Positions 1-6,684 are shown, counted from the stretch's first letter. The stretch: DNA of 13,961 bases from Phenylobacterium sp. (GCA_019264505.1 JAHUZY010000428.1:1-13961); one strand, 5' to 3'. Made by a program: numbers and translations. The notes: a model not told the origin generated them from the letters alone.

Positions 1-899
1 ACCGAGACGCCGCCCGCAATCACCTCGGGCGTGCGCACCACGTCCGACAGCCCCTCGGCGTAGCGGTCGGCCACCCGGTTCCGCGCCTCGATCTCGTCGG
101 CGAAGATGGCGAGCTTCTGCAAGAGGACCGCGGCCTGGATCGTGTCCATGCGCGCGTTCATGCCGATGCGCATGTTCAGGTATTTGGGATCGTGGTCGAA
201 GGTCCGGCCCTCGAGGTCGGACTTCACCGCCTGGCCGTGGACCCGCAGGGAGACCAGCAGGTCGTGCAGGCGCGCGTCCTTGCTGAGCACCGCCCCGCCG
301 TCGCCGTAACAGCCGAGCGGCTTGGCCGGAAAGAAGCTGGTGGTGGCCACATCGGCCCAGTGCAGGGGATGATGGCCGTCCAGGGTGCAGCCGAAGCCCT
401 GCGCGGAATCGGCGATGAGCTTCAGGCCGTGTTTCTGGCAGACCGCGCTGATGGCGGGATAGTCGGCGGGCTGGCCAAACAGATCGACCGCGATCACCGC
501 ACGGGGGGTGAGCTTGCCTTCGGCCTTCACCGCTTCAATGGCCGCGTCCAGGTGGGCGGCGTCCATATTGTAGGTGTCGGGCAGGATATCGACAAAGACC
601 GGCGAGGCGCCCACCAGGGGCACGACCTCGGCGGTGGCCGCGAATGTGAAGGACGGACAGAAGACGGCGTCGCCGGGTCCGATCCCCCAGGCCATCAGCG
701 GCAGCATCAGGGCCTCGGTTCCCGATCCGCAGGACAGCACATGCGGCGCCTGGCCAAATTCGCCGAGCGCCGCCTCGAAGGCGGCTACCTGCGGTCCCAT
801 CACATAGGCGCCCGAGCGCACCACCTCGAGGATGGCGGCCTCCAGGGGCTCGCCGAGGCGCTGGCGCTGGGCCTGCAGGTCAATGAACGGAATCGGCAT
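1..899 (-). CDS. DegT/DnrJ/EryC1/StrS-family sugar aminotransferase (WbpE-like), C-terminus cut by window edge
   Basis: This is a PLP-dependent aminotransferase of nucleotide-sugar metabolism, which would convert a keto-sugar nucleotide to an amino sugar for surface polysaccharide or glycan synthesis. About 299 residues are visible of a usual 360-380. The protein opens with MPIPFIDLQAQ, the typical start of the family, followed by CGSGTEAL (residues 57-64), CPSFTFAATAE (81-91), the cofactor-binding DSAQGFG (164-170) and SFFPAKPLGCYGDGG (188-202), with K193 as the Schiff-base lysine. The SFFPxKPLGCYGDGGA block and the following HGQ resemble WbpE-type UDP-3-keto-GlcNAcA aminotransferases as I remember them, but the substrate cannot be fixed from sequence. 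The ATG at 899 is chosen by family alignment, and no clear Shine-Dalgarno precedes it. It lies 120 nt downstream of the acyl-CoA synthetase, behind a strong hairpin, so it probably has its own promoter. The C-terminal small domain lies outside the window. Confidence 0.9.
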   Translation of the reverse strand, partial: MPIPFIDLQAQRQRLGEPLEAAILEVVRSGAYVMGPQVAAFEAALGEFGQAPHVLSCGSGTEALMLPLMAWGIGPGDAVFCPSFTFAATAEVVPLVGASPVFVDILPDTYNMDAAHLDAAIEAVKAEGKLTPRAVIAVDLFGQPADYPAISAVCQKHGLKLIADSAQGFGCTLDGHHPLHWADVATTSFFPAKPLGCYGDGGAVLSKDARLHDLLVSLRVHGQAVKSDLEGRTFDHDPKYLNMRIGMNARMDTIQAAVLLQKLAIFADEIEARNRVADRYAEGLSDVVRTPEVIAGGVS

Positions 900-983
900 G
901 GCGGACACTCGCGGGTCTTTAAGGTCGCGGTACATGCCACGGGCCCGGAGGTCACGCCAAACACGGATGTTTTCGCAAGATTT

Positions 984-1013
984 CGCCGCGCCGGAACGGA
1001 TCCCGGCGCGGCG
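984..1013 (-). terminator. Strong GC hairpin after the acyl-CoA synthetase stop
   Basis: A perfect 11-bp inverted repeat (CGCCGCGCCGG at 984-994 and CCGGCGCGGCG at 1003-1013) encloses an 8-nt loop. It begins 6 nt after the stop codon of the minus-strand acyl-CoA synthetase and lies upstream of the next minus-strand gene. The position suggests a terminator. The minus-strand 3' flank (GAAATCTTGCG) is not a uridine run, so it may instead be a Rho-assisted or mRNA-3'-end-stabilising hairpin. The rest of the 900-1019 gap shows nothing I can name. Confidence 0.5.
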
Positions 1014-1019
1014 CTGCGA

Positions 1020-2603
1020 TCAGATCTGCCGGGCGCGGCCTTCCCAATAGGGGGCGCGGACCTTGTTGCGCTGGATCTTGCCGGCCTCACTGCGGGGCAG
1101 CTCGGTGACGAAGTCCAGACTGCGGGGAACCTTGAAGCCCGGCAGGGCCTTGCGGGCGAAGTCGAGGATTTCATGGGCCAGCTGGTCGCTGGGCTCGTAG
1201 CCCTCGTTGAGCATGATGACCGCCTTCACCTGCTCGCCCCACTCGGCGTGCGGGATGCCGACGGTGGAGGAGTCGGCTACGGCCGGGTGCTTGATCAGCT
1301 CGTTGTCGATCTCCTGCGGGTAGATGTTCACCCCGCCGGAGATGATGGTCTCGGCGCTACGGCCGGTGAGGAACAGATAGTCGTCCTCATCGAAATAGCC
1401 GACATCGCCCATGGTGAAGAAGTCGCCGACCCGGGAGGCCTGGGTCTTGGCTTCGTCCTTGTAGTACTGGAAGCCGCCGCCGGGAGGCAGCTGGTGGTAG
1501 ATGGTGCCGGGCACGCCGTTGGGGCAGTCGTTGCCTTGCTCGTCGATGATGCGGACCTGCAGCATGGCCGGACGCTTGCCGACGCTGCCGGGCTTCTTCA
1601 GCCATTCGTCGGAATTGATGGTGAAGCCCGCGCCGCCTTCGGAGCCGGCATAATACTCGCTGAGCACCGGGCCGAACCACTCGATCATCGCCTGCTTGAC
1701 CTCGGGCGGGCAGGGCGCCGCCCCGTGGACGATGTAGCGGACATGGTCGACCGGGTATTTGGCCTTCACCTCGGCCGGCAGGTCCAGCAGGCGCTGGAAC
1801 ATGATCGGCACCATGTGCAGGTGGGTGACCTTCTGCTCGCTGATGGTGCGCAGAACCTGTTCGGAGTCCCACTTGTCCATGAAGATCAGGGTCGAGCCGG
1901 TGCCCATGGCGGCCCGCACGTCGAAGGCCAGCGGGGCGGCGTGATAGGCGGGGCCCGCGCAGAGCTGGATCGAGGTGTCGTCATAACCGCGGCCGGCCAG
2001 CACGCTCACCGGCGTGACGACCGGGGTGGGGCGATAGACGCCCTTCGGGCGCCCAGTGGTGCCCGAGGTGTACATCATCTGGTTGCCCAGAACCGGGTCA
2101 CTGATGTCTGAGCCGTCCAGGGGAACCAGGGCGGTGTCATAGTCGACGAAGCCGTCGATATCCCCGCCCACAGACAGCTTCAGCGTCAGGTGCGGGCAGT
2201 GGGTCGCGGCCTCGCCGATCACGGCGACACGGACGTCGCCGACCAGGACCTTGGCCTCGCAGTCATTGATGATGTAGGCGATCTCGTCGGCGTTCAGGTG
2301 CCAGTTGACCGGGGTGATGCGCACGCCGGCGCGCATGGTGGCGGCCAGGACCTCGATGAACTCGACCCGATTCGAACAGACCAGCGCCAGGCTGTCGCCG
2401 GGCTGAACCCCATGCTGACGGAAGAGGCGGGCCAGACGGTTGGCGTTGGCGTTGACCTCGGCGAAGGTCCGCGACTTGCCATAGGCGTCGATCACCGCGG
2501 GCTTGTCGGGCTGGACATCGGCCCAGACGGCCATGGTCATGCCGGTGACAGCCGCCTGGTCGAGCCGTTCATCCAGGCCCACGCGCTCTTTCAAATCTTC
2601 CAT
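1020..2603 (-). CDS. AMP-dependent acyl-CoA synthetase (FadD-like / class I adenylate-forming enzyme)
   Basis: This 527-residue adenylate-forming ligase would activate a carboxylic acid to its acyl-AMP and then to the CoA thioester; length and motifs fit fatty-acyl/aryl-CoA ligases. Visible motifs in order are the P-loop MYTSGTTGRPKG (177-188), YYAGSEGG (317-324, in the place of the usual YGxTE), GDVGYFDEDDYLFLTGR (399-415), the hinge-side GGVNIYP (423-429), and GKIQR (508-512) with catalytic K509. No signal peptide or membrane segment is visible. The frame stays open 59 codons further upstream, but the start at 2603 is chosen because GGGAGG (2610-2615) lies exactly 6 nt before this ATG and the family homology begins here. 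The substrate is unknown. It stands alone between hairpins at 984-1013 and 2765-2803, so it appears monocistronic, and its upstream gap carries several palindromes that could be operators. Confidence 0.93.
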   Translation of the reverse strand: MEDLKERVGLDERLDQAAVTGMTMAVWADVQPDKPAVIDAYGKSRTFAEVNANANRLARLFRQHGVQPGDSLALVCSNRVEFIEVLAATMRAGVRITPVNWHLNADEIAYIINDCEAKVLVGDVRVAVIGEAATHCPHLTLKLSVGGDIDGFVDYDTALVPLDGSDISDPVLGNQMMYTSGTTGRPKGVYRPTPVVTPVSVLAGRGYDDTSIQLCAGPAYHAAPLAFDVRAAMGTGSTLIFMDKWDSEQVLRTISEQKVTHLHMVPIMFQRLLDLPAEVKAKYPVDHVRYIVHGAAPCPPEVKQAMIEWFGPVLSEYYAGSEGGAGFTINSDEWLKKPGSVGKRPAMLQVRIIDEQGNDCPNGVPGTIYHQLPPGGGFQYYKDEAKTQASRVGDFFTMGDVGYFDEDDYLFLTGRSAETIISGGVNIYPQEIDNELIKHPAVADSSTVGIPHAEWGEQVKAVIMLNEGYEPSDQLAHEILDFARKALPGFKVPRSLDFVTELPRSEAGKIQRNKVRAPYWEGRARQI

Positions 2604-2627
2604 CAAATTCCTCCCGGCGCCTGCTGA

Positions 2628-2639
2628 CCGGCATGCCGG
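2628..2639. promoter_or_regulatory. 12-bp perfect palindrome just upstream of the acyl-CoA synthetase RBS
   Basis: CCGGCATGCCGG is a perfect 12-bp palindrome lying 12 nt upstream of the Shine-Dalgarno of the minus-strand acyl-CoA synthetase. It is in the right place for a repressor operator. The evidence is symmetry and position only, and chance is possible in GC-rich DNA. Confidence 0.3.
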
Positions 2640-2648
2640 GCGCAGGGC

Positions 2649-2697
2649 GCGTCTGATTATCGTTGGGGGACGGCGTGGGTCCGGAGGGATCAGACGC
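2649..2697. promoter_or_regulatory. Split 9-bp inverted repeat in the acyl-CoA synthetase promoter region
   Basis: GCGTCTGAT (2649-2657) and ATCAGACGC (2689-2697) are perfect reverse complements, with arm centres 40 bp apart (about four helical turns) and a 31-nt spacer. They lie 46-94 nt upstream of the start codon at 2603, where a promoter is expected. Paired operators or a leader stem are both possible. No protein in the window is an obvious partner. Confidence 0.3.
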
Positions 2698-2744
2698 AAT
2701 ATGCCTGACCGCCGCCCGGGCCGCCCTTGGGCCGCACAATGACA

Positions 2745-2756
2745 GCGGAATTCCGC
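2745..2756. repeat. 12-bp perfect palindrome GCGGAATTCCGC
   Basis: This perfect 12-bp palindrome lies between the hairpin at 2765-2803 and the acyl-CoA synthetase, 142 nt before that gene's start. It may be an operator or part of the downstream tail of the terminator. There is no evidence beyond the symmetry. Confidence 0.25.
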
Positions 2757-2764
2757 AACGACAA

Positions 2765-2803
2765 CGGCCGCCCGATCCAAACAGAGGCCGGATCAGGCGG
2801 CCG
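2765..2803 (-). terminator. Intrinsic-type terminator for the methyltransferase-DUF2177 operon
   Basis: Two 14-nt arms (2765-2778 and 2790-2803) are inverted repeats with one exception, positions 73/95 of the 2700 block. On the plus strand that pair is C against A (a mismatch). On the minus-strand transcript it is G against U, which can pair, giving a continuous 14-bp stem with an 11-nt loop. The stem starts 19 nt after the DUF2177 stop and is followed on the minus strand by TTGTCGTTG, a partial U tract. Orientation and pairing both point to termination of minus-strand transcription. Confidence 0.65.
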
Positions 2804-2822
2804 GGGGGAGGCGCGCTGCGCC

Positions 2823-3233
2823 TTAGAAGGTGCGTTCGGCCCAGCGGGTGACGAAGTAGCCGGCGGTGGCCGAGGCGCCGGTCAGGACGGTGCCCCAGGC
2901 GATGTCGGCCAGCGTGATATGCGTGGCCCAGACTTTCAGGGTCGCCTGGTTGGTGAGGTCGTAGGTGGCGTAGCAGAGGAAGCCCAGTATGGCTCCGGTG
3001 GTGAGCGCCTGGGTCCATCCGCCGTCCCGCACCGCCGGACTGACCGCCAGAATCATGATCCCGGCGATGTAGATCAGATAGAAGGCGATGGCCGGACCCA
3101 GGGCGAACTGGTCGGCCAGCACCTCGTCCAGGGTTGGGCGATAGAGCTTGGGCCCCACCGTGGTTAGCCAGACCGCGTCGATGATGGCGAAGGCCAGGCC
3201 TGTGCCGAGGTAGCCGATGATATATTTCAGCAT
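2823..3233 (-). CDS. DUF2177-family small integral membrane protein
   Basis: This is a 136-residue membrane protein of unknown biochemical function. Hydrophobic segments are visible at about 4-23, 45-65, 76-92 and 108-128, so four transmembrane helices are likely. The conserved-looking block YDLTNQATLK (91-100) and D110/W113-G114 are what I recognise as DUF2177 family features. It begins 14 nt after the stop of the methyltransferase gene. The methyltransferase stop codon is part of the leader TGAAGGAATAGGATCCC before the ATG, and AAGGA or AGGA supplies the Shine-Dalgarno, so the two genes are clearly one operon. As I recall, the family often lies beside CFA-synthase-like, FAD-oxidoreductase and DUF1365 genes, as here. 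A membrane-anchored helper for lipid modification is a reasonable inference, with no direct evidence for catalysis. A strong hairpin follows the gene. Confidence 0.88.
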   Translation of the reverse strand: MLKYIIGYLGTGLAFAIIDAVWLTTVGPKLYRPTLDEVLADQFALGPAIAFYLIYIAGIMILAVSPAVRDGGWTQALTTGAILGFLCYATYDLTNQATLKVWATHITLADIAWGTVLTGASATAGYFVTRWAERTF

Positions 3234-3247
3234 GGGATCCTATTCCT

Positions 3248-4276
3248 TCAGGGGACCGGCTTGAGACGGTAGTGGCTGACGCCCCATTCCTCGCCGCCAC
3301 GGTGGCCGAACAGACCCGCCGTCGCCAGGAAGAACAGCCGCCAGCGCCGCCGCCACAGGGGCGCGGCGTCGCCGTACACCTCCCGCAGAACGCTGCGGAT
3401 GGCCGCGTCGTTGCGGTCGAAATTAGCCAGCCAGTCCAGGGCCGTGCGCTCATAGTGGCGCCCTGACCATCGCCAGTCGGCCTCCACCTCGAACAGGTCC
3501 GGGAACTGGGCCATCAGGCCGTGGCTCGGCATGACGCCGCCGGAGAAGAAGTGCTGGCCGATCCAGTCAGACTCGTCCTCCACATCGAACCGGTAGGGGG
3601 TGGTGCGGTGGGTGAAGACATGGATGAAAGCCCGGCCGTCAGGCTTCAGCCAGCCGCGCACCTGGCCAAGCAGGGCCCGCCAGTTGGCCATGTGCTCGAA
3701 CATCTCCACCGAGACCACCCGGTCGAATCGCCCCGGCGCTTCGAAGGTGTTCATGTCGGCGGTCAGCACCGTGACATTGGTCAGGCCCGCGGCCCTGGCC
3801 TGCTCGCGGATATTGGCCCCCTGGCTCGCGGAGTTGGAGACCGCGGTGATCTTGGCGCCCGGCAGGGCGCGGGCCATCCACAGGGTCAGAGATCCCCAGC
3901 CACAGCCCAGCTCCAGGATCTCCTGCCCATCGGCCAGACCGGCGTGCTCGGCGGTTTCGGAAAGCGCGTTCTCCTCGGCGGCGGCCAGGTCCTCGACGCC
4001 GGGATCATAGAGGCTGCTGGAATATTTCAGCTGCGGGCCCAGCACCTTCTGGAAGAAGGCCGCCGGCAGTTCGTAGTGCTGCTCATTGGCCGCGGTGGTG
4101 TGTTCGGCGATGGGGCGTGCGGCCATCTCCCGGGCGAAGGCGGCCTCGGCTTCGGGGCCGGCCTTGCCCAGTTGCCGCCGGGCGTTGGCGACAAGCAGCT
4201 CAATGGCGGCCCGACGCATGAGGTCGGGCGCCGGCGCCCCTTCAAAGGCCTGGATGGCCGAACCGATAAAGCTCAT
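3248..4276 (-). CDS. SAM-dependent methyltransferase, CFA-synthase / coclaurine-N-methyltransferase superfamily
   Basis: This 342-residue class I methyltransferase would probably use SAM to methylate an unsaturated acyl chain of membrane phospholipid. The SAM-binding motif is LELGCGWGSL (121-130). Other landmarks are NEQHYELP (64-71), SVEMFEHM (189-196), FFSGGVMPS (243-251), HYERTALDW (274-282) and GEEWGVSHY (328-336). E. coli CFA synthase reads GMFEH at the active site, as I remember it, whereas this protein reads EMFEH (191-195). That motif and the C-terminus resemble plant coclaurine N-methyltransferases, known relatives of CFA synthases. The cysteine of the classical C-terminal ACAGAF segment is absent. 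It lacks the long N-terminal domain of E. coli Cfa. The frame is open far upstream, but homology starts at MSFIGSAIQAF; AAGGA lies 11 nt before this ATG, a rather long spacing. It is divergent from the FAD oxidoreductase and upstream of DUF2177. By family it could equally be a CfaA/UfaM-type fatty-acid methylase. Confidence 0.88.
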   Translation of the reverse strand: MSFIGSAIQAFEGAPAPDLMRRAAIELLVANARRQLGKAGPEAEAAFAREMAARPIAEHTTAANEQHYELPAAFFQKVLGPQLKYSSSLYDPGVEDLAAAEENALSETAEHAGLADGQEILELGCGWGSLTLWMARALPGAKITAVSNSASQGANIREQARAAGLTNVTVLTADMNTFEAPGRFDRVVSVEMFEHMANWRALLGQVRGWLKPDGRAFIHVFTHRTTPYRFDVEDESDWIGQHFFSGGVMPSHGLMAQFPDLFEVEADWRWSGRHYERTALDWLANFDRNDAAIRSVLREVYGDAAPLWRRRWRLFFLATAGLFGHRGGEEWGVSHYRLKPVP

Positions 4277-4459
4277 GGAGGCGGCGTTCCTTCTGTGCGG
4301 CTCGACGGATGTTCTGATGTCCGACAGTCTGGTTACGCGCATCTGGGGGGTTCGGATGCGTCGGCCTGGCTGCATCCGGCCGCGCACTCGCCCCGTACAG
4401 CTTGAGGTCGGCGCCGGTGGGGCGGCGGTCTGACCAATCCTCATAGCTAAGGAGTTCCC
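4277..4459. promoter_or_regulatory. Divergent intergenic region of the lipid-modification locus
   Basis: These 183 nt separate the divergent methyltransferase and FAD-oxidoreductase genes and must hold promoters for both. I looked on both strands for ECF-type elements (GGAAC/CGTT, TGATCC/TAAGA) and for -35/-10 pairs and found none convincing. The best feature is the inverted repeat at 4353-4378, listed separately. On the plus strand TAAGGAG (4448-4454) is the ribosome binding site for the GTG at 4460. Confidence 0.6.
4353..4378. promoter_or_regulatory. Candidate operator CGGATGC-N12-GCATCCG
   Basis: This is a perfect 7-bp inverted repeat (4353-4359 and 4372-4378) with half-site centres 19 bp apart. 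It lies near the middle of the divergent intergenic region, 76 nt from the methyltransferase start and 81 nt from the oxidoreductase start. Geometry and location suit a dimeric regulator controlling both arms. No regulator gene is adjacent. Confidence 0.35.
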
Positions 4460-5809
4460 GTGGGCGCAGACAACAGTTCCAGGCCGTTGCGGATCGCCGT
4501 GGTCGGCGCCGGAGTCGCGGGTCTTTCGGCGGCCTGGCTGCTCAGTACGCGCCATCATGTGACCCTGTTCGAGGGCGACGGCCGTCTGGGGGGACATGCC
4601 AATACGGTCGAGGCGCCGGGGGGACCGGACGGGATTGTGCCGGTGGACACCGGCTTCATCGTCTATAACGAGGACAACTATCCGAACTTCACCGCCTTGC
4701 TGAAGCACCTGGGGGCGCCGACCCTCGATGCGGACATGGCGCTCAGCGTCTCCCTGGACGACGGGGCGTTCGAGTACTCCTCCCAGGCCCTGTTCGCCCA
4801 ACTGGGCAATCTGTTCAGCCTCCGCTACTGGCGGATGCTCCGGGACGTGACCCGCTTCTATCGCGAGGCGCCGCGGGACCTTGAGGCGCTTGAGGCGCCG
4901 CTCACCAGCCTCGACGACTATCTGCGCGACAAGGGCTACAGTCAGGCCTTCCGGGACGACCATCTGCTGCCCCAGGCTGCGGCCATCTGGTCGACGCCCC
5001 TGGGCGCCATAGGCGCCTATCCGGCTGCGGCCCTGATCCGCTTCTTCCAGAACCACGGCATGATGAGCATCTTCGGCCGCGGCCTCTGGCGCACGGTGGA
5101 AGGCGGCAGCCGCACCTATGTGTCGCGTCTGGCCGCCGCCTTTAAGGGCGAGGCGCGCACCGGCGTCCGCGTGGTCGGGGTCCGGCGCGAGGCCGGCGGC
5201 GTTGATCTGCGCCTGGCCAACGGTCAGGTCGAGCGGTTCGACCAGGTGGTGATCGCCACCCATGGGGACCAGGCGCTGGCCCTGCTGGAAGACCCCGGCG
5301 CGGAGGAGACCCGCCTGCTTTCGGCCTTCCGCTACAGCCGCAACCTGACGGTCCTGCACACCGACCGCGCCCTGATGCCCCGTCGCCGGGCGGCCTGGAC
5401 CAGCTGGAACCATCTGGGCCGCCGGGGTTCGGCCGAGGAGGGCAGCGTCACCTACTGGATGAACAAGCTGCAGAGCCTGCCGGCCCAGCCGGAGCTGTTC
5501 GTCACCCTCAACCCCAACCGCGAAATCGCGCCGGAGGCGGTGATCCGCACCGAGGTCTACGAGCACCCCCTGTTCGACGCCGGCGCCCTGGCCGCCCAGG
5601 ACGAGCTCTGGTCCCTGCAGGGCGCCAACCGCACCTGGTTCTGCGGCTCCTATTTCGGCCACGGCTTCCATGAGGACGGGCTGCAGTCAGGGCTGGCGGT
5701 GGCCGAGCAGCTCGGCGGGGTGCGCCGTCCCTGGTCTGTCGCGGGCGAGTCGGGGCGGATCCGCCTGCGTCCGGCCCTGACGTCTGCGCCCGCCGAGGCC
5801 GCCGCGTGA
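4460..5809 (+). CDS. FAD-dependent oxidoreductase, COG2907 type (UfaD/flavin amine oxidase-like)
   Basis: This is a 449-residue flavoprotein. The N-terminal Rossmann motif RIAVVGAGVAGLSAAW (11-26) is followed by the ribose-binding acidic residue at E38 and RLGGHA (42-47). A second dinucleotide-binding strand is visible as VVIATHGD (263-270), and the FAD-binding C-terminus as CGSYFGHGFHEDGLQSG (395-411). The family is the predicted NAD/FAD-binding COG2907 group, which includes the flavoprotein half of plant cyclopropane fatty acid synthases and, as I recall, R. sphaeroides UfaD, a desaturase of methylated acyl chains. An oxidation or desaturation of a phospholipid acyl chain is therefore a plausible role, inferred from relatives and from the divergent methyltransferase. 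Translation starts at GTG 4460, well supported by TAAGGAG with 5 nt spacing. Its stop overlaps the next start as GTGA, indicating coupling with the DUF1365 gene. No membrane segment is evident. Confidence 0.88.
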   Translation: MGADNSSRPLRIAVVGAGVAGLSAAWLLSTRHHVTLFEGDGRLGGHANTVEAPGGPDGIVPVDTGFIVYNEDNYPNFTALLKHLGAPTLDADMALSVSLDDGAFEYSSQALFAQLGNLFSLRYWRMLRDVTRFYREAPRDLEALEAPLTSLDDYLRDKGYSQAFRDDHLLPQAAAIWSTPLGAIGAYPAAALIRFFQNHGMMSIFGRGLWRTVEGGSRTYVSRLAAAFKGEARTGVRVVGVRREAGGVDLRLANGQVERFDQVVIATHGDQALALLEDPGAEETRLLSAFRYSRNLTVLHTDRALMPRRRAAWTSWNHLGRRGSAEEGSVTYWMNKLQSLPAQPELFVTLNPNREIAPEAVIRTEVYEHPLFDAGALAAQDELWSLQGANRTWFCGSYFGHGFHEDGLQSGLAVAEQLGGVRRPWSVAGESGRIRLRPALTSAPAEAAA

Positions 5810-6600
5810 GCCCGCCAGCCTCGGGCCTCTATCCGGGGCTGGTCTTGCACGCCCGCACGCGGCCCAGGGCGCACGCCCTGCGCTACCGCATCTTCATGCT
5901 GCTGGTGGACCTGGACGAGGGGCCAGGCCTCGCCCGGGGTCTTCGGCTGTTCGGCTTCGACAGCCCAGGCCTGTTCAGCGTCCACAGCCGCGACCATGGG
6001 GACGCCTCGGCAAGGCCCCTGAAGGCGCAGGTGGAGGCCCATCTCCAGGCCGCGGGGCTGGAGACCGGCGGACCCGTCCGCCTGCTCTGCATGCCCCGGG
6101 TGCTGGGGGGCGTCTTCAACCCCCTGAGCGTGTATTTCTGTCACCGGCGCGACGGGGCGCTCAGCGCCATCCTCTATGAGGTCAACAACACCTTCGGCGA
6201 CCGGCACAGCTATCTGATCCCGGCCCCGGACGCTCAGACCGGGGAGGTGGTGCGCCAGGCGATCGACAAGGGCTTCTATGTCTCCCCCTTCATGGACATG
6301 GACCTGACCTACGCCTTCACCATTCGCCCCCCCGGCGAGAAGGTCGCCGTCAGTATTGAGGTGTCTGACGGGGAGGGCGCCCTGCTCTCGGCCAGTTTCG
6401 CCGGCGCCCGCCGCCCCTTGACCGACGGCGCCCTGTTTTCGGCCTGGCTCGCCCATCCCTGGATGACCCTGGGCGTCATGGGCGCCATCCACTGGGAGGC
6501 CCTGAAGATCTGGCTGAAGGGCGAACGGCTGCGGCCGCGGCCGACCCCGCCCGTCATGCCGGTGACCGTGGCCCCGCAGGCGGAGCCCCTGCCGGCCTGA
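5806..6600 (+). CDS. DUF1365-family protein, partner of the FAD oxidoreductase
   Basis: This 264-residue protein belongs to DUF1365, a family whose chemistry I cannot state. Hallmarks are RVLGGVFNPLSVYFC (98-112), EVNNTFGDRHSY (125-136), KGFYVSPFMDMDLTYAF (155-171) and the C-terminal segment HPWMTLGVMGAIHWEALKIW (217-236), which looks amphipathic or membrane-associating. A Pro-rich tail follows. The GTG start at 5806 overlaps the upstream TGA (GTGA) and has GAGG at 5795-5798, 7 nt away. The tight coupling suggests stoichiometric production with the flavoprotein. In R. sphaeroides the neighbour of UfaD in the singlet-oxygen regulon is, as I recall, also a DUF1365 protein and has been linked to fatty acid modification or stress signalling. 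I would treat this protein as a component of the same acyl-chain pathway. The following 144 nt contain no clear terminator. Confidence 0.87.
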   Translation: MSPPASGLYPGLVLHARTRPRAHALRYRIFMLLVDLDEGPGLARGLRLFGFDSPGLFSVHSRDHGDASARPLKAQVEAHLQAAGLETGGPVRLLCMPRVLGGVFNPLSVYFCHRRDGALSAILYEVNNTFGDRHSYLIPAPDAQTGEVVRQAIDKGFYVSPFMDMDLTYAFTIRPPGEKVAVSIEVSDGEGALLSASFAGARRPLTDGALFSAWLAHPWMTLGVMGAIHWEALKIWLKGERLRPRPTPPVMPVTVAPQAEPLPA

Positions 6601-6684
6601 AGCCCAGGTTGTCTGGTCGATCGGCGCCCCGAGGCCCGGACGGATGTCACGCAGACGGACTATTTGGCGGCGGCGTCAAAAGAC

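Noticed and set aside
1669..1695. Possible degeneration of the acyl-CoA synthetase, because YAGSEG replaces the common YGxTE motif
   Set aside because: The P-loop, hinge and catalytic Lys are intact and this motif varies in functional members, so inactivity is not supported.
192..2111. A 639-codon open frame on the plus strand across the aminotransferase and acyl-CoA synthetase genes
   Set aside because: It is antisense to two genes with clear catalytic motifs, bridges their intergenic hairpin, shows no recognisable domain, and is the expected frame shadow of high-GC codon bias.
4277..4459. Search for an ECF sigma (RpoE/ChrR or EcfG type) promoter controlling the lipid locus
   Set aside because: Isolated GGAAC and TAAGG words occur, but no pair with correct spacing and order was found on either strand.
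4277..5671. Long upstream extension of the methyltransferase frame (about 465 codons, minus strand)
   Set aside because: It runs antisense through the FAD oxidoreductase gene and the intergenic region, has no recognisable domain, and family homology begins at the ATG at 4276. It is not a fusion.
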